Shown: positions 14,567-25,748, numbered from the stretch's first letter. The stretch is DNA of 64,000 bases from Nematostella vectensis (GCF_932526225.1 NC_064037.1:1674001-1738000), one strand, 5' to 3'. Made by a program: numbers and translations. The notes: a model not told the origin generated them from the sequence alone.

Positions 14567-17500
14567 GTAAGTAGCTTGACGCCTTGACGACAACGTAACT
14601 AAAAACTTGGCTGGATTCAATAAAAATTAAAATCTTTTAACTCAGACACAGAAACGTCTGCGGTAGACCGTGATTTATTTATTTTGTGGTTTGGTGCGCA
14701 TGGGTAAGGCCTAGTTAGGAGAACTTCTCTACTTGTTTTTTTGTCCATACATCAAAGCATTACCATTACTCTAAAATAAGTAACCGATACGCTAATGTTA
14801 AACTATCTAGATGAAAATCCCCATCCATAATACAAATATCGATGTGGTTGAAAATGTTTTCTTGTCTTTTAGAAACGTGCTTCTGCGAAGTTCAATTTCC
14901 CAGAATGGAAGTCGCGGGTGAGTGTTTCTTGAATTTACCATGCCTCATTTAGTAATCCCCTTGCCACTGCTACGATTGCTTGACACCCTGTGTTTTCAGT
15001 ATTGCTATTGCGTGACATGTATTGCCTGTCCTTAGTTCAATAAGTGGCTGCATGACAGCAAGTCCCGTGTGCAGGACATCTTCCGTCGCATGGACCATGA
15101 CCGTGACGGCAAATTGACGAGAGAACAGTTCATCACCGGAGTCCTCAACACCAGTAAGACGCACCCCTGTACCAGCTCCTCCCACACACACCTCTTTGGT
15201 TTTCCCTATCCTAACCTACCTCTATCGTCCTCGGCACCTTATTCCAACGCAAGACACCATATCCTGCACCACCCAACACTCTGTCTTACTGTCATCGCAT
15301 TTGATATAGCACCTACCAACCTGTCATTCTCCTATGCTTTTCCCCTCTCTACAGCCGTTTAACTATGCATCTACCAACATACCTCCTTATGTTTAATGCG
15401 TATGGAGTACCCGTCAGTGTCTCACAATAGGACAAACTGCTTTCCACATAGCAAACCAATGCTGGCTCCTACTCTAGGCTTTAGTAGTCCCTGTATGGTA
15501 ATGCACTTATTATGGGGTCTCAGTGGCTTGGTCCGCGACCCTCTTCTCCTGTGGAATGTTTTCATTCATTAAGGGGCTCCAGCTTGAGGGTGTTTACAAA
15601 TTGTCCGCTTTTTCAGGTTTCCCAACGGAACGCTGGGAGATGGAGATCGTGGCGAGCAAGTTCGAGCGCAATGGACTCATAGACTACAAGGAGTTTATGA
15701 ACGCCCTCAAGGACAAACCATCGGTAAGCCGCATTTGTCTGAAGGCGAGAGTATGTCCTCGTTTGGAAGTACATGGTATTAGGGCACTGCGGCGCCCGTC
15801 GATGGTGTAGGGATACGGATATTCAAAGAACTCGTCGTAACCCTGCAATTATTGCAAGTTAAGGGCCTAGTTTGCGACGTCGAGATACTTAAAACACATA
15901 CAGTCTCGTTATTAGGGGCTGATGTGGTGAGATGAGGGGCGTGTCTGGGGACAAATGGGTAATCTGGAGTACGATCTCACCCGTGTCACTCTTTTACAGG
16001 CTAAAAAGCCGGAGAAGCCAAAGACGGATGCGCAGAAGATTCATAACGAGATCGACCGCCAAGTTGAACACTGCTGCTGCGCAAAACAATTCTCGTACTT
16101 CAAAGTCGGAGAGAATAAATACCGGGTAAGTCACGCAAAGAAAGAACGTTACGTGTTTTGCTACCGTGACAGCAAGCTGTGAACAACTCGAACTTGAAGG
16201 CATATAAAACATTAAGATGGACTGTCAGCGTGTAATTTCATTCCATGGTTTTGCTCTGACTTGCAAGATTTTCTTGCACTTGTGTATGACCGGAGTAAGA
16301 ACCAACTTTAACAAAACCCTTCATTTAAGTTCACATTAAAACCGGTCTTTTTGGAACGAAACTCCGCGATTGTAGTATGATACTTTACTATCACAATCAC
16401 AGTCACGGAAAGGGATACTCTTATGGCTATCGCGCAGAAGCATACATATAACTTGAATGACCATCTCTAATGGTGTGTTGTTGTTTGTAGTTTGGGGACT
16501 CGCAGAAGCTGCGTCTGCTGCGTATCTTGCGCAGTACCGTGATGGTGCGCGTGGGTGGCGGCTGGGAGACTCTGCAGGAGTTCCTTGAGAAAAACGACCC
16601 GTGTCGAGGTATATATCCCTCCTGTATATCCTATCTTATTCTGACTACTGCCAAATTGTCTCTCCAACAATCAGGAAAGAATACATTTCATTGTTTAATG
16701 TACACGCCTTATCTAGCCAGCTTGATTTTCAAACGTTTTTCTGGTTACCTCAAACATTTCATGTTTTCTTTTGAAAAGCTTTAAGGGCCTATGGTATTAT
16801 CTTTTGAGTCCGTTGCTAGGGAATTTTTTTTTGTTTTTTAAATGCTTCTGTTTTTTTTGTCGAATCACTTGGAAGTTTTTTTTAGACATAAATGACTGAA
16901 GTGATGACGTTATCTGACCCTGTTTGAGTGAAATATAATTTACAGTTGCTGTAAAATGTTCAAAATAAACGTGTCTTTCTCGCGCGAAAATGGCCGCCAT
17001 CTTGTTTTTTCGCCATCTATTTTTATTCTCTAAAAACATATGAAAATTGCATTTTCTTCTACAAAATGTCGAAAGTTTATTTTAATCTCTTTGGAAAAAA
17101 GGGTAGAACTAGAGTTTCGAAGAAAATAATGAAAAAAAAAGACTCGACCGGGAATTGAACACGGAGCACTTGCTTATAAGTCAAAGTTGCTAACCACTGG
17201 GCCACGGGATCAAGTTAGAGGATGTGCGGCGATTTTAGTCTATTTAACCAAATTTAGTGCTTTTCCCTTTCGTAGCAACGGAGTTTCGTAGCAACGAGAT
17301 AGTACCATAGGCCCTTAACAGGTCTCTAATACTGATTCTTGTTTTATTTTCAGCGGAGGGTCGTACAAACTTGGATCTTAGGGCCCAGCTGGTTGGAGAT
17401 GCTGGCTTTGCAGAGAGCATGGCCACCTTCAAGAGCAAGCGTCCATCTTTATCCCGGGAAGGCTCCGACATTGGTGGTAAGCCAACACGAGAGTCATCAG

Positions 17501-18030
17501 GGACTTCACTACGAGGCAAACCACCATCAGGGGCTCGCCCTAAGACCAGTACCAGCTCTGGGCTGACTGTCCCTAGCGTCCGGCGGGAGAAGTCAGGGGA
17601 GTTGCTCTCCCCTCGTGCTCCAAGCATTGCCAAAGCTAGAAGTGGCAGCAATCTAAGGGCGCAGGCCAAATCACCAACACCAGGAATGAGGAAGACTGGT
17701 AGTTACGGTGCACTCAAGGATGCCAAGGTTGTATCTCGCAGTGACAGCCAGTCATCCATTGGAAGCACAGGCTCAAGAGAAGGAGAACCAGAGGGTACTT
17801 CGCCTTCATCTGAATCTCGTATACCTGTTGGCAGAACTACCAAAGCACCCACTACGAAGCCTGCATCTAAAACAACAACTACAAGACCAGGTACGAAGGC
17901 TGGTGCTGCTGCTACAGCTAAACCACCTACTGCTGCAGCAAGTGCAGCAGCTAAAATACCTGCCAAGACAACAGCTAAGAAGACCAGTACTACAACCACG
18001 ACCAAGCCCAAACCTAGGTCTAGCAAGTAG
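1..18030 (+). CDS. MACF1/DST: Spectraplakin (MACF1/dystonin/Short stop family), 3' part of gene
   Basis: This is the C-terminal part of a giant cytolinker that connects actin to microtubules. The window opens inside an exon (frame from base 2), so the actin-binding and plakin regions lie upstream. Twenty-eight exons can be joined in one continuous frame to the TAG stop at 18028-18030. The order is spectrin repeats, EF-hand pair, GAS2 (GAR) domain, then a basic Ser/Thr/Pro/Lys-rich tail, which is the diagnostic order for spectraplakins. The GAS2 block is nearly identical to what I recall of human MACF1 and DST (for example the [15 protein letters not shown] run). Invertebrates usually have one spectraplakin, so a choice between MACF1 and DST is not meaningful here. 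Introns hold several minisatellites and a mobile element, listed separately. Confidence 0.96.
3672..3803 (+). repeat. TTG/TTA trinucleotide microsatellite in intron
   Basis: About 130 bp of mixed GTT and ATT triplets with TTATTG hexamer stretches, in the intron between spectrin-repeat exons 3305-3622 and 3965-4291. Non-coding. Confidence 0.9.
5992..6152 (+). repeat. 63-bp tandem repeat, ~2.6 copies, in spectraplakin intron
   Basis: Copies begin at 5992, 6055 and 6118 with ATCCTATGACCTGG and continue through GGCATTTTGGAGG. They lie in the 1.6-kb intron 5055-6647. Because 63 is a multiple of three, reading frames stay open across the copies on both strands and produce spurious ORFs. Confidence 0.92.
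9496..9893 (+). repeat. 63-bp tandem repeat, ~6.3 copies, in spectraplakin intron
   Basis: Copies start at 9496, 9559, 9622, 9685, 9748, 9811 and 9874 with GATATTGGTTTGATTGTG and contain AAATTATGCAGTAGATCTG. The array lies in the intron 9390-9996. Its unit length equals that of the array at 5992 but the sequence is different. Frames stay open through all copies, so long ORFs here are artefacts. Confidence 0.95.
14873..15723 (+). CDS. MACF1/DST: Spectraplakin linker and EF-hand pair exons
   Basis: Three small exons: 14873-14917 (45 nt, linker), 15036-15153 (EF-hand 1) and 15617-15723 (EF-hand 2); the EF exons are joined through a phase-1 intron. EF loop 1 reads [12 protein letters not shown], so position 12 is Gln where a bidentate Glu is expected. 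EF loop 2 reads [10 protein letters not shown], only 10 residues instead of 12 and without the D-x-D-x-D pattern. The fold is still recognisable from flanking hydrophobics and the conserved FPT..EM and DY.EF words shared with MACF1/DST. In relatives this pair packs against the GAS2 domain. Calcium binding looks unlikely here. Confidence 0.92.
16000..17390 (+). CDS. MACF1/DST: Spectraplakin GAS2/GAR microtubule-binding domain exons
   Basis: Exons 16000-16125, 16491-16608 and the start of 17354-18030 encode the GAS2-related domain. It begins near the [13 protein letters not shown] segment, continues through a Cys cluster (CCCAKQF) and GENKYRFGDSQ, and ends at [15 protein letters not shown]. This zinc-containing fold binds and stabilises the microtubule lattice in MACF1, DST and GAS2 proteins. 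The 16608/17354 junction is phase 1 (G|CG gives Ala). The intron between them, 745 bp, contains an inverted-repeat element with a tRNA-like sequence. Confidence 0.96.
16781..17318. mobile_element. TTAA-flanked inverted-repeat element (MITE) in last spectraplakin intron
   Basis: The left end reads TTAAGGGCCTATGGTATTAT and the right end, read on the other strand, TTAAGGGCCTATGGTACTAT, followed on both sides by a GTTGCTA-containing subterminal block. The outermost TTAA could be a target-site duplication, as made by piggyBac-type transposases, though the GGG start differs from the usual CCC. At 538 bp with no transposase ORF it must be non-autonomous. It contains the tRNA-like sequence at 17141-17211 and lies between the two exons of the GAS2 domain. 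Confidence 0.75.
17141..17211 (-). other. tRNA-Ile(UAU)-like sequence (tRNA pseudogene or SINE head)
   Basis: Read on the minus strand this 71-nt stretch has a box A-like segment (TGGCCCAGTGG), an anticodon arm with loop CTTATAA (anticodon UAU, T33 and A37 present), and a box B (GTTCAATTCC) with a 7-nt T loop and four of five T-stem pairs. The acceptor stem pairs imperfectly and there is no intron. A run of nine T follows directly on the minus strand, as a Pol III terminator would. The imperfect stems argue for a tRNA-derived relic rather than a working gene. Confidence 0.6.
17354..18030 (+). CDS. MACF1/DST: Spectraplakin C-terminal tail exon (Ser/Lys/Thr-rich, SxIP)
   Basis: The last coding exon finishes the GAS2 domain and then encodes about 210 residues of low-complexity, strongly basic sequence: Ser-rich with RR/RE-S repeats, then Thr/Lys/Ala/Pro-rich, ending KPKPRSSK. 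An SRIP tetrapeptide at 17815-17826, surrounded by Ser and basic residues, fits the SxIP consensus that recruits EB1 to growing microtubule plus ends; vertebrate MACF1/DST tails carry SKIP at a similar place. The composition suggests direct electrostatic microtubule binding as well as end tracking. No domain is expected after GAS2. Confidence 0.92.
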
Positions 18031-19175
18031 AATAGCTTAGTAAGAAATATTTTGTAAATATATGTGTTGTACGTTGAGTTTGTCCAGTCAAAATGTCAGT
18101 GTTTATTTAATGTATCCAGAGAATCGCTATTGTTATAAGTATTTGTAGATGCCTGGGATTTCTAAAATATGGGGCACTTGAAAACAGGCATATAAGGGCC
18201 ATACAGGGAAGGCAAAGTTGATATATCAACTATGGCCAACAAAAGTAAAGACAAGACAATATGTCAAGAATGAGAGCAGCATCAGATGGCTGCCATTACA
18301 GAAACATCATTGGTGCTACATTGAGAACATTACAGAAACATCAATGCCTCATGGATGCCATTACGGGGGTAATATGGTAATCCAGCACGAACCAAAATTA
18401 TGAATAACAAAAAAATAAACTGTTCAATATAATGAACTCAAAAGATGCAGCACCAGCAAACATGACAAGACTTGTGGGTACTATTCGGGGGAAATGTACC
18501 CAAAAGAGAATGGCATGTAAGACAAGCTAACGCCAGACCACGCTGCACAAGACAAATGGACTTCTTGATGAGCACACAGTGGGCCTGCTGTGATGTTCAC
18601 AAAAGCCAGCTAATTAGCCATTATGAGAAGGGGTGATGTAATGTAAGAAAAAAATAGACTTTGAAAATTGAAAGTTTGATTATTGTAATATTTGCTCTTT
18701 TTTATTGCAAATGTCACAATTATTGCTTGTGTGACTTTCAACACCACATCCATTTGCCACAACACTACAGAGCACAGAAACTGGTGGCAAGCCTTGTAGT
18801 TTCCGTGTGGCGGGAGCATAGAAGTCTTTTCTCCAGTGATCTACGTAATTCAAAATGTGTCCACCAAATAGAGAAAGTAGTTTAGAAAGTAGTGAATATT
18901 TTGCAAAAATCTTAAAAGAATATTCAGGTTTTGTAAGAAAACTCTTGCAACTATTTAAAATTAAAAAAAACACTAGGTAAATTAAAGTAATGTTTATTAA
19001 GGTACATGTTGCTTTTTTTGTTTAATTTGCTGTTAAAGTTTTTTGATATGGCCTTGTAGATTTTTGGAAAAAAAATGCATTTTTGTAAGGTATGTTCCAT
19101 CTGTTAAAAAATGTAAGTAAAGCAATTCTAAATACTGTTGCAATTCGGCAAATAAACTAGTTTTGATATGTATCT
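18031..19175 (+). other. Probable 3' UTR of the spectraplakin gene
   Basis: AT-rich non-coding sequence directly after the stop codon. AATAAA hexamers occur at about 18412-18419 and at 19151-19156; the second is followed by a T/G-rich stretch typical of a cleavage site, so the UTR may run to about 19175. No convincing ORF was seen. Confidence 0.5.
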
Positions 19176-20298
19176 GTTGTACTGTTTTTGCTTTTTGCTT
19201 AATTGGAAACCCTAACCCCTATAGCATCAGTTGACTGTGTTCTCCCAGTTTATTAGGTATTTTAAAAAGTTTACTATTCGTATGGATCTCTACTAACTTC
19301 CCCAATAGATTTTATGGAAACCTGCTGGTATTAGAAACCACCTGAAATTCTCCTGTCTGTAAAATATTTTGCCATGTTTTTGGCCAGATAATTTAGTATT
19401 TTGAGAAAACCCCTATTGCCCCCCCCCCCCCCCAAAAAAAAGACCACACTATTATGATTGATTAATTTTGTCAAAATTATCTTCTTTCATTATATACAAG
19501 CATAAATACATATTGTTATAACTTTGAGGTGTTTATTTTATGTTTAATAACTGACAAAATTAATGCCACTGGCATTGTTACTGGGGCCAAAAACAGTGTG
19601 TGATCAACCCTACCAACAACAGAATCACCTAGGCTCTATTTCCAGCCATGTGGGCTCACAGAAGCAAGCTGCAAATCAATCCTAAAAATCGCCAAACAAA
19701 TTATCTATGACTGCCACAGACAGGGTTAAATAATGGACGCAAGTGTTCTATGGGATTTAGGGCACGAATTAAAAATCTGCGAGTGCACAGCACGAGCATC
19801 ATTAAATGTATAACAATTAAAATAGTATCTTACTGTCAAAGGCCATCGTATGGTTTTCAACATCATTAGGCAATACTAACAGGTCAATTGTGTGCGAATA
19901 AAGCTAGATTTCTGGCTCTGTTGGAATTCTAGTCACTGCTGCAAGACAGGATCAAGCAGGAGCGCTTCATTTTTCCGTCCCCGGAAAAGAAAACGTGAGG
20001 TTTTAAAAACCATTCAGCGAAAAAAAAATAAGCAAAGAGAAAGCGGGATTGAATCCCCCATCAAAAACACGAAACAGTACAGTCTGAAGACACAGGTAGA
20101 AAATGATAAACAGAGGTCTTCAGGAGTTATTTTTTTGCTTCCATCTCTGAGCTATGTTGAAATATTTGGGAATAACTTTGATATTAGTAAACACAATTAA
20201 CATTGCATTTTTGCTTTCTTTTTTTCTCTAAGATGTGAAGCAGTTAAAGTGCTTTGAATAACAGGGACATTTCAGTGAGGTTTGTAGTTAGTAATATA

Positions 20299-20430
20299 TT
20301 AGTAATCGTCTACTTTAGTGATTTGTATTCCCTGATTTGCAACTTTGTTTTCATTTTTTTTCCTCCGGGAAAACAATGCAAACAAAGTTGCAACTTAGGG
20401 AATACTAATCACTAATTAGATGACCACTAA
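20299..20430. repeat. 132-bp imperfect palindrome (fold-back element)
   Basis: The left arm (from TTAGTAATCGTC through GTATTCCCTGATTTGCAAC) matches the reverse complement of the right arm (GTTGCAACTTAGGGAATAC through GATGACCACTAA) over about 50 bp, with a short T/C-rich loop. It is a candidate fold-back MITE or a transcribed hairpin. No coding content. Confidence 0.8.
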
Positions 20431-22381
20431 TTCCCTATTGTTCAATGCCCTCGCTGCCTTAATTACTATGAGATTTAGGGTGTTCAAATGGATGGTGCTG
20501 ATTGGTCGAGTGGCAGTGATCATTTTCTAATGCTGGCTATGGTGATGTGCACCAATCAGCTTTAGTATTTTGACTCGTGGAATGGAACATCGGAGCCTTG
20601 CAGACATTGTTTCAATTGCATGACGTATACATAATCTATGTCTTGTCCATTACACAGAGTGAGACTCCGCCCACCACTAACAGCATGCCGATGTATGTCT
20701 CTGTGAAGGGAAATGTTATGTGAGCAGTGCATTGTTGTCTAATCTAACAAACAACAAAGTGACTAGAAAATGGTGCTTCCCCACACTATGGAAATAGGTC
20801 TTCTCATCATCCAAATTTCATGAAGGAAAGGTGGTCAGATTTCACCTGAATTGATTGTAATGTGTGACAGTGAAAACACACACATGTTGAGCTGATAAAA
20901 CTGTTAGTTGACAACTACGCCCAGGCAAAACAAGGGTGTTTCATTGGTGGTCAGATTACAGGGGGGATCATGGAGTCCCAAAAGGGGGATACTAGTCCGA
21001 TACGCCATTGTCCCCTTCCATTGTTTACCTGTTCTCAAAGACCCCCCAGTGGCCTCAATTGTTTCAGACAATGTCATGCATAACTTTTCAGAGTATTGGA
21101 CAACCTTCAATAGGAGAGGGGTGAGCAAGGATATTATTTAGAAAGGGGGTCGGGAGTGATTTGTCATTCTTCTACTTCTTCATATTTTAATGCGAAATCT
21201 CTGAAATAAGGATCCACCTATGGATACCTGTTTTGCAGCTCTCCTCGCCAAGAATCCTTCCTGTCAAAGTTGTCATGATGAATGTCAATGAGTTTGTGAT
21301 AGGCACTGCAAGTGACAGATCTGCACATAAGTGAAAATAGGAGATAATATTATTAAAACAATAGCAGGGACATGGTGGCATCTATCTCCAATAAATACTC
21401 CCAGGCATTGAAGCTCGGGCACAGATAAGAAAGCATGTAACACAGGCTTTTGTTATACTTTATTAAAGTAATATTTAACTAGGTGAAGTCTTATTGGTTA
21501 CCTTCCCTATTCTCGTATCCCTTTCAAAACTCTACTTACTCTTCTTTTTTTAAATGGCTGACATTTTAAATCATGGCCAAGCATAAAAACTATTTCTCAG
21601 TCCAAAATATAAAAAATACATTCTCATATAGCAAAACATCCACAAACCTGCTGATCCTAATGTTAGGTAGAACAACACAGAGCCACTTTGATTAAGCAGG
21701 AATGGGACCATATACTGTAGGAAAGATAATAAGAAAATCTGAAACATTTGATATTATTGTCATGACTTTAACATAACACTACTAAAGTAATGTCTGCCTT
21801 TATATCATGGGTCTTAAAACCATTATAGATAGTGTGAAAGTAGAGTTGACATTTCTACATTCTTTACTACAGGCTTGTGCAGGCTAAAGTACCCAATCGA
21901 GGGTTATCAGTGCATTTAATCCATGCCTGGGTTACTGACTACACTCTAAGGATAAAAATACTAAAAACTAAAGATAGAAGTTCCATACTTGCCAACCTTG
22001 ACAGCTCAAAAACGAGAGATTGTGCTTCAAATACAAGAACTGTATAAGACATTCTCAATGAGTTTTCCTGGGAGATTACAGAAAATGTATAGGAAGTTTC
22101 GATTTTTTTGCCAGGAGATGAAGGCTAAAAACTGGAGTCTCCCAAGAAAACCGGAAGATTTGGCAGGTATGAAGTTCTTTAACTTACATGCTTGATTAAC
22201 CAGTAAAAACAACCTTTTGTACCAAATATACAAAAAGATGCATCTATTTTTTTTTTACCAAATCTTATTTATGGCATATCCTTAGATTGACACCATACTT
22301 CCTTGAATATCAGCTATATTATTGCTTCCCCATGGAGATTTTGCAACGACTCCCTTTTGGATATTTTAGTCTAAAATTTCT

Positions 22382-23388
22382 TTAACCCATTGACTCCTGG
22401 CTATTTTTTAGCTGAATTTACAAAAAACAGACTGAAAACAGATACCTCCCCCCTATTCTGAGTTTTATACAGCCTGTCAAAGTCAAACACAGCTGCACCT
22501 AGTCAGCGGTATCCAAGCTTTTCAACAGTGCTTTGCGGTCCCCACTTTTAATCCCTCGTCGTTGTGCTGAAGCCAGCACAAGTTGATGGTTGCTTGTATT
22601 TTTCATCAAAAATACAGCTATGAGCATATTAGGAGAGTGTCTCAGGACATCATGAAGTCTTTTGGGGCATAATTGAGTGCTTTGCTTATGGATATTTGCA
22701 AGCAAAGGTGGATTCATGATGATTTTTTCTTGTTTGGTTTTGCCTGGATGAGTAAATAATTTTCTAATGAATCACCACAGCTCTCCTAAATGCTGTCTTT
22801 TCTGAAACCAAATTGATTCCAAAATTTTTTACACTGCTATTCTGGGTCTGTATGAACTGGAATTGATTTGTTTGGCTCCGGGGTGAAAAGACTTATAAAG
22901 AACCATCTGACTTTGGGGAGAGGAGTGTTGACTGGCCCTCCCCTGGTGGATTTTTCCCTGGATCTCCCAGAATGCTTTTCAATCCGTAAAGGCATCTTCA
23001 TGGTTTTACAAGCCTTCAAGGAGTGGACATTGTGTTTTGAGGCCATGGAAATGAACCTGGAGGATCAGAATAAAGGTATCTATTTGTGTCTTGAGCTGTG
23101 TTTGCTGATCTCTCTCCCTTGTGTTGTATTTTGAGCGTTTTATTGAGAGGGGTGATTCTGCTTTTCTTTCCTTGTTCGATTTGAAATTTGTCAAAGAACC
23201 TGTGCTATTATTTGGCTTAAGAGCAGTTGCCAACACCTTGGTTGGATGCATATCTTCAAGACCATTTATCCCTAAGACTGATGCCTGAGTATCTTTATCT
23301 TGTTGTGTTTAGTTTGCATTTATGAATTTTTTGGGTTGTGGGTACTTCCCAAAGCCGGTACAGGCCGGTTGAGGGGTCAATGTGTTTA
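22382..23388. mobile_element. ~1 kb TTAA/CCC inverted-repeat element, copy 1 (non-autonomous, piggyBac-like)
   Basis: The left end is TTAACCCATTGACTCCTGG. The right end (GGGGTCAATGTGTTTACC) is the inverted form of the left terminus but its TTAA has decayed. Almost the whole interval is repeated at 23904-24916 with only scattered substitutions. TTAA followed by CCC is the classic arrangement of piggyBac-superfamily ends. The internal ORFs, under 90 codons, are too short for a transposase. Confidence 0.75.
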
Positions 23389-23903
23389 CCAACACACCCT
23401 AAAAATTATGCTTGCCTCACTGCCTGAGAACAATGCCTTTTTCGCAAGCTTAGGTGCATACAACAGTGTAAGCAAATTCTGCTTGATAGACAAACAAGCC
23501 TCCATTTAGTTATGGCTGATATTCTAACAGATAATTTTTTATGTTAACCATTGGGGAAACCACAGGGAGCCCAAATTTTATAAAGTATTTGCCTTTACAT
23601 ATTCAAAGCAGCAGTGTCGGCCCACTTTTGATATTTTTCCTGTATATTCACCATCAAAGTAATCTTATCACAAAACCTTGCCTGAATCTGATGTTTTCTT
23701 GGGCATTTTTTTTTTCTAAAAAAGCTATGCATATCATCCCTATCAATGAGTCCAGTCATGTACAAGTAAAAAAAATTCTATTTTCTAGGTTAAAGATATT
23801 CACTTGCTAGAAATGGCATATATGTGATCCAGTTCACTGGTGTATCTCACAGCACAAGTCTAAAAAGGCCTAGTTATTTTGATTAAAATCTAGGGGTGGT
23901 GGA

Positions 23904-24916
23904 TTAACCCATTGACTCCTGGCTATTTTTGAGCTGAATTTACAAAAAAACAGACTAAAAACAGATACCCCCCCCCCCCCCTATTATGAGTTTTATACAG
24001 CCTGTCAAAGTCAAACACAGCTGCACCTAGTCAGCGGTATCCAAGCTTTCCAACAGTGCTTTGCGGTCCCCACTTTTAATCCCTCGTCGTTGTGCTGAAG
24101 CCAGCACAAGTTGATGGTTGCTTGTATTTTTCATCAAAAATACAGCTATGAGCATATTAGGAGAGTGTCTCAGGACATCATGAAGTCTTTTGGGGCATAA
24201 TTGAGTGCTTTGCATATGGATATTTGCAAGCAAAGGTGGATTCATGATGATTTTTTCTTGTTTGGTTTTGCCTGGATGAGTAAATAATTTTCTAATGAAT
24301 CACCACAGCTCTCCTAAATGCTGTCTTTTCTGAAACCAAATTGATTCCAAAATTTTTTACACTGCTATTCTGGGTCTGTATGAACTGGAATTGATTTGTT
24401 TGGCTTCGGGGTGAAAAGACTTATAAAAAACCATCTGACTTTGGGGAGAAGAGTGTTGACTGGCCCTCCCCTGGTGAATTTTTCCCTGGATCTCCCAGAA
24501 TGCTTTTCAATCCGTAAAGGCATCTTCATGGTTTTACAAGCCTTCAAGGAGTGAACATTGTGTTTTGAGGCCATGGAAATGAACCTGGAGGATCAGAATA
24601 AAGGTATCTATTTGTGCCTTGAGCTGTGTTTGCTGATCTCTCTCCCTTGTGTTGTATTTTGAGCGTTTTGTTGAGAGGGGTGATTCTGCTTTTCTTTCCT
24701 TGTTCGATTTGAAATTTGTCAAAGAACCTGTGCTATTATTTGGCTTAAGAGTAGTTGCCAACACCTTGGTTGGATGCATATCTTCAAGACCATTTATCCC
24801 TTAGACGGATGCCTGAGTATCTTCATCTTGTTGTGTTTAGTTTAGATTTATGAATTTTTTGGGTTGTGGGTACTTCCCAAAGCCGGTACAGGCCGGTTGA
24901 GGGGTCAATGTGTTAA
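23904..24916. mobile_element. ~1 kb TTAA/CCC inverted-repeat element, copy 2
   Basis: Direct-orientation near-identical copy of 22382-23388, about 515 bp downstream of it. Both ends are intact: TTAACCCATTGAC on the left, GTCAATGTGTTAA on the right, so a TTAA duplication flanks the element. It differs from copy 1 by a longer C-run near the left end and point changes. High similarity implies recent spread or a local duplication. Confidence 0.8.
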
Positions 24917-25184
24917 TGACCCATCCTTACTAACCTTCCAGTTGAATATCAAATATCTAATCTCCGCCAGGAACTGTCTGATAGCACCTTTGCCCTTCAC
25001 GTCCTCTATCCCAGCGCTGCCTTTCTTGATGAATGGATTGGTTACACCCCACAATAACGCAACACCCAGTAGACTTAGCGCATTACCTTTAGATAAGAAG
25101 CACATAATAATGGCTTCATTGATAAGTCAAAACCTTTTCCATGGATAAGAGTTAGTAGGTAACCCCTCTCATCAGGATTTGTAT

Positions 25185-25340
25185 TTGGTGCAGACCGACC
25201 CCCTCCCCTTCCCTCTCCCCTGGATTTGTTTTTAGTGCAGACTGCCCCCCCCTCCCTCTCCCCTGGATTTTTTTTCTGTCATAGCCCGCCCCCTCTCCCC
25301 TAGATTTGTTTTTTGCGCCCCGCCCCCCACCTCCGCTGGA
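25185..25340 (+). repeat. C/T-rich degenerate tandem repeat
   Basis: Repeating blocks of CCCCTCCCC followed by CTGGATTTGTTTTT and GTGCAGAC-like words, about 50-60 bp per unit, degenerate. It lies some 400 bp upstream of the C8orf74-like start codon. Non-coding. Confidence 0.6.
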
Positions 25341-25748
25341 TTTCTTTTTGGCACAGACACTCCTCGATTTTACTCAAGACCTCCTTTGATTCTCTGCCCA
25401 TGTATTTTAATTCTGCCCCTCTTGATATCAGGTATTTCATGGCTCCCCGCGAAAACTTTTGCATGAACAACCGTAGGATATTTTTACTCCGAAACCATCC
25501 TTTTTAGTTAGAGTGACCCATTTCTGGAATATTACAATAAAATGTCACTCACCAATAGGTCCATCCATGTCAATGGTAGACTGTGGTTCCACCTCAAAGG
25601 TTTTCAGCAACTAAACCACTTTTATTTGCTTTTATTTCCATATTATTTCGAATTTCTAAAGAGCTTCGTATTGTCCGCCATTTTGAATTATAAGTTGACG
25701 CCTGCGTGCACATGGACAGTGGTTTTACCCAATCACCTTAGCAACAAA

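Larger units (their letters stand above)
19176..25748. other. Gene-poor intergenic interval
   Basis: About 6.5 kb between the spectraplakin 3' UTR and the C8orf74-like gene. Apart from the hairpin at 20299-20430, the paired elements at 22382-23388 and 23904-24916 and the C/T-rich stretch near 25185-25340, it is AT-rich sequence with only short ORFs lacking recognisable similarity or coding bias. I see no gene here. Confidence 0.6.

Noticed and set aside
19892-20200. 102-codon + strand ORF in the intergenic region
   Set aside because: Lys/Asn/Ser-rich without recognisable motif, AT-driven composition, no splice or conservation support.
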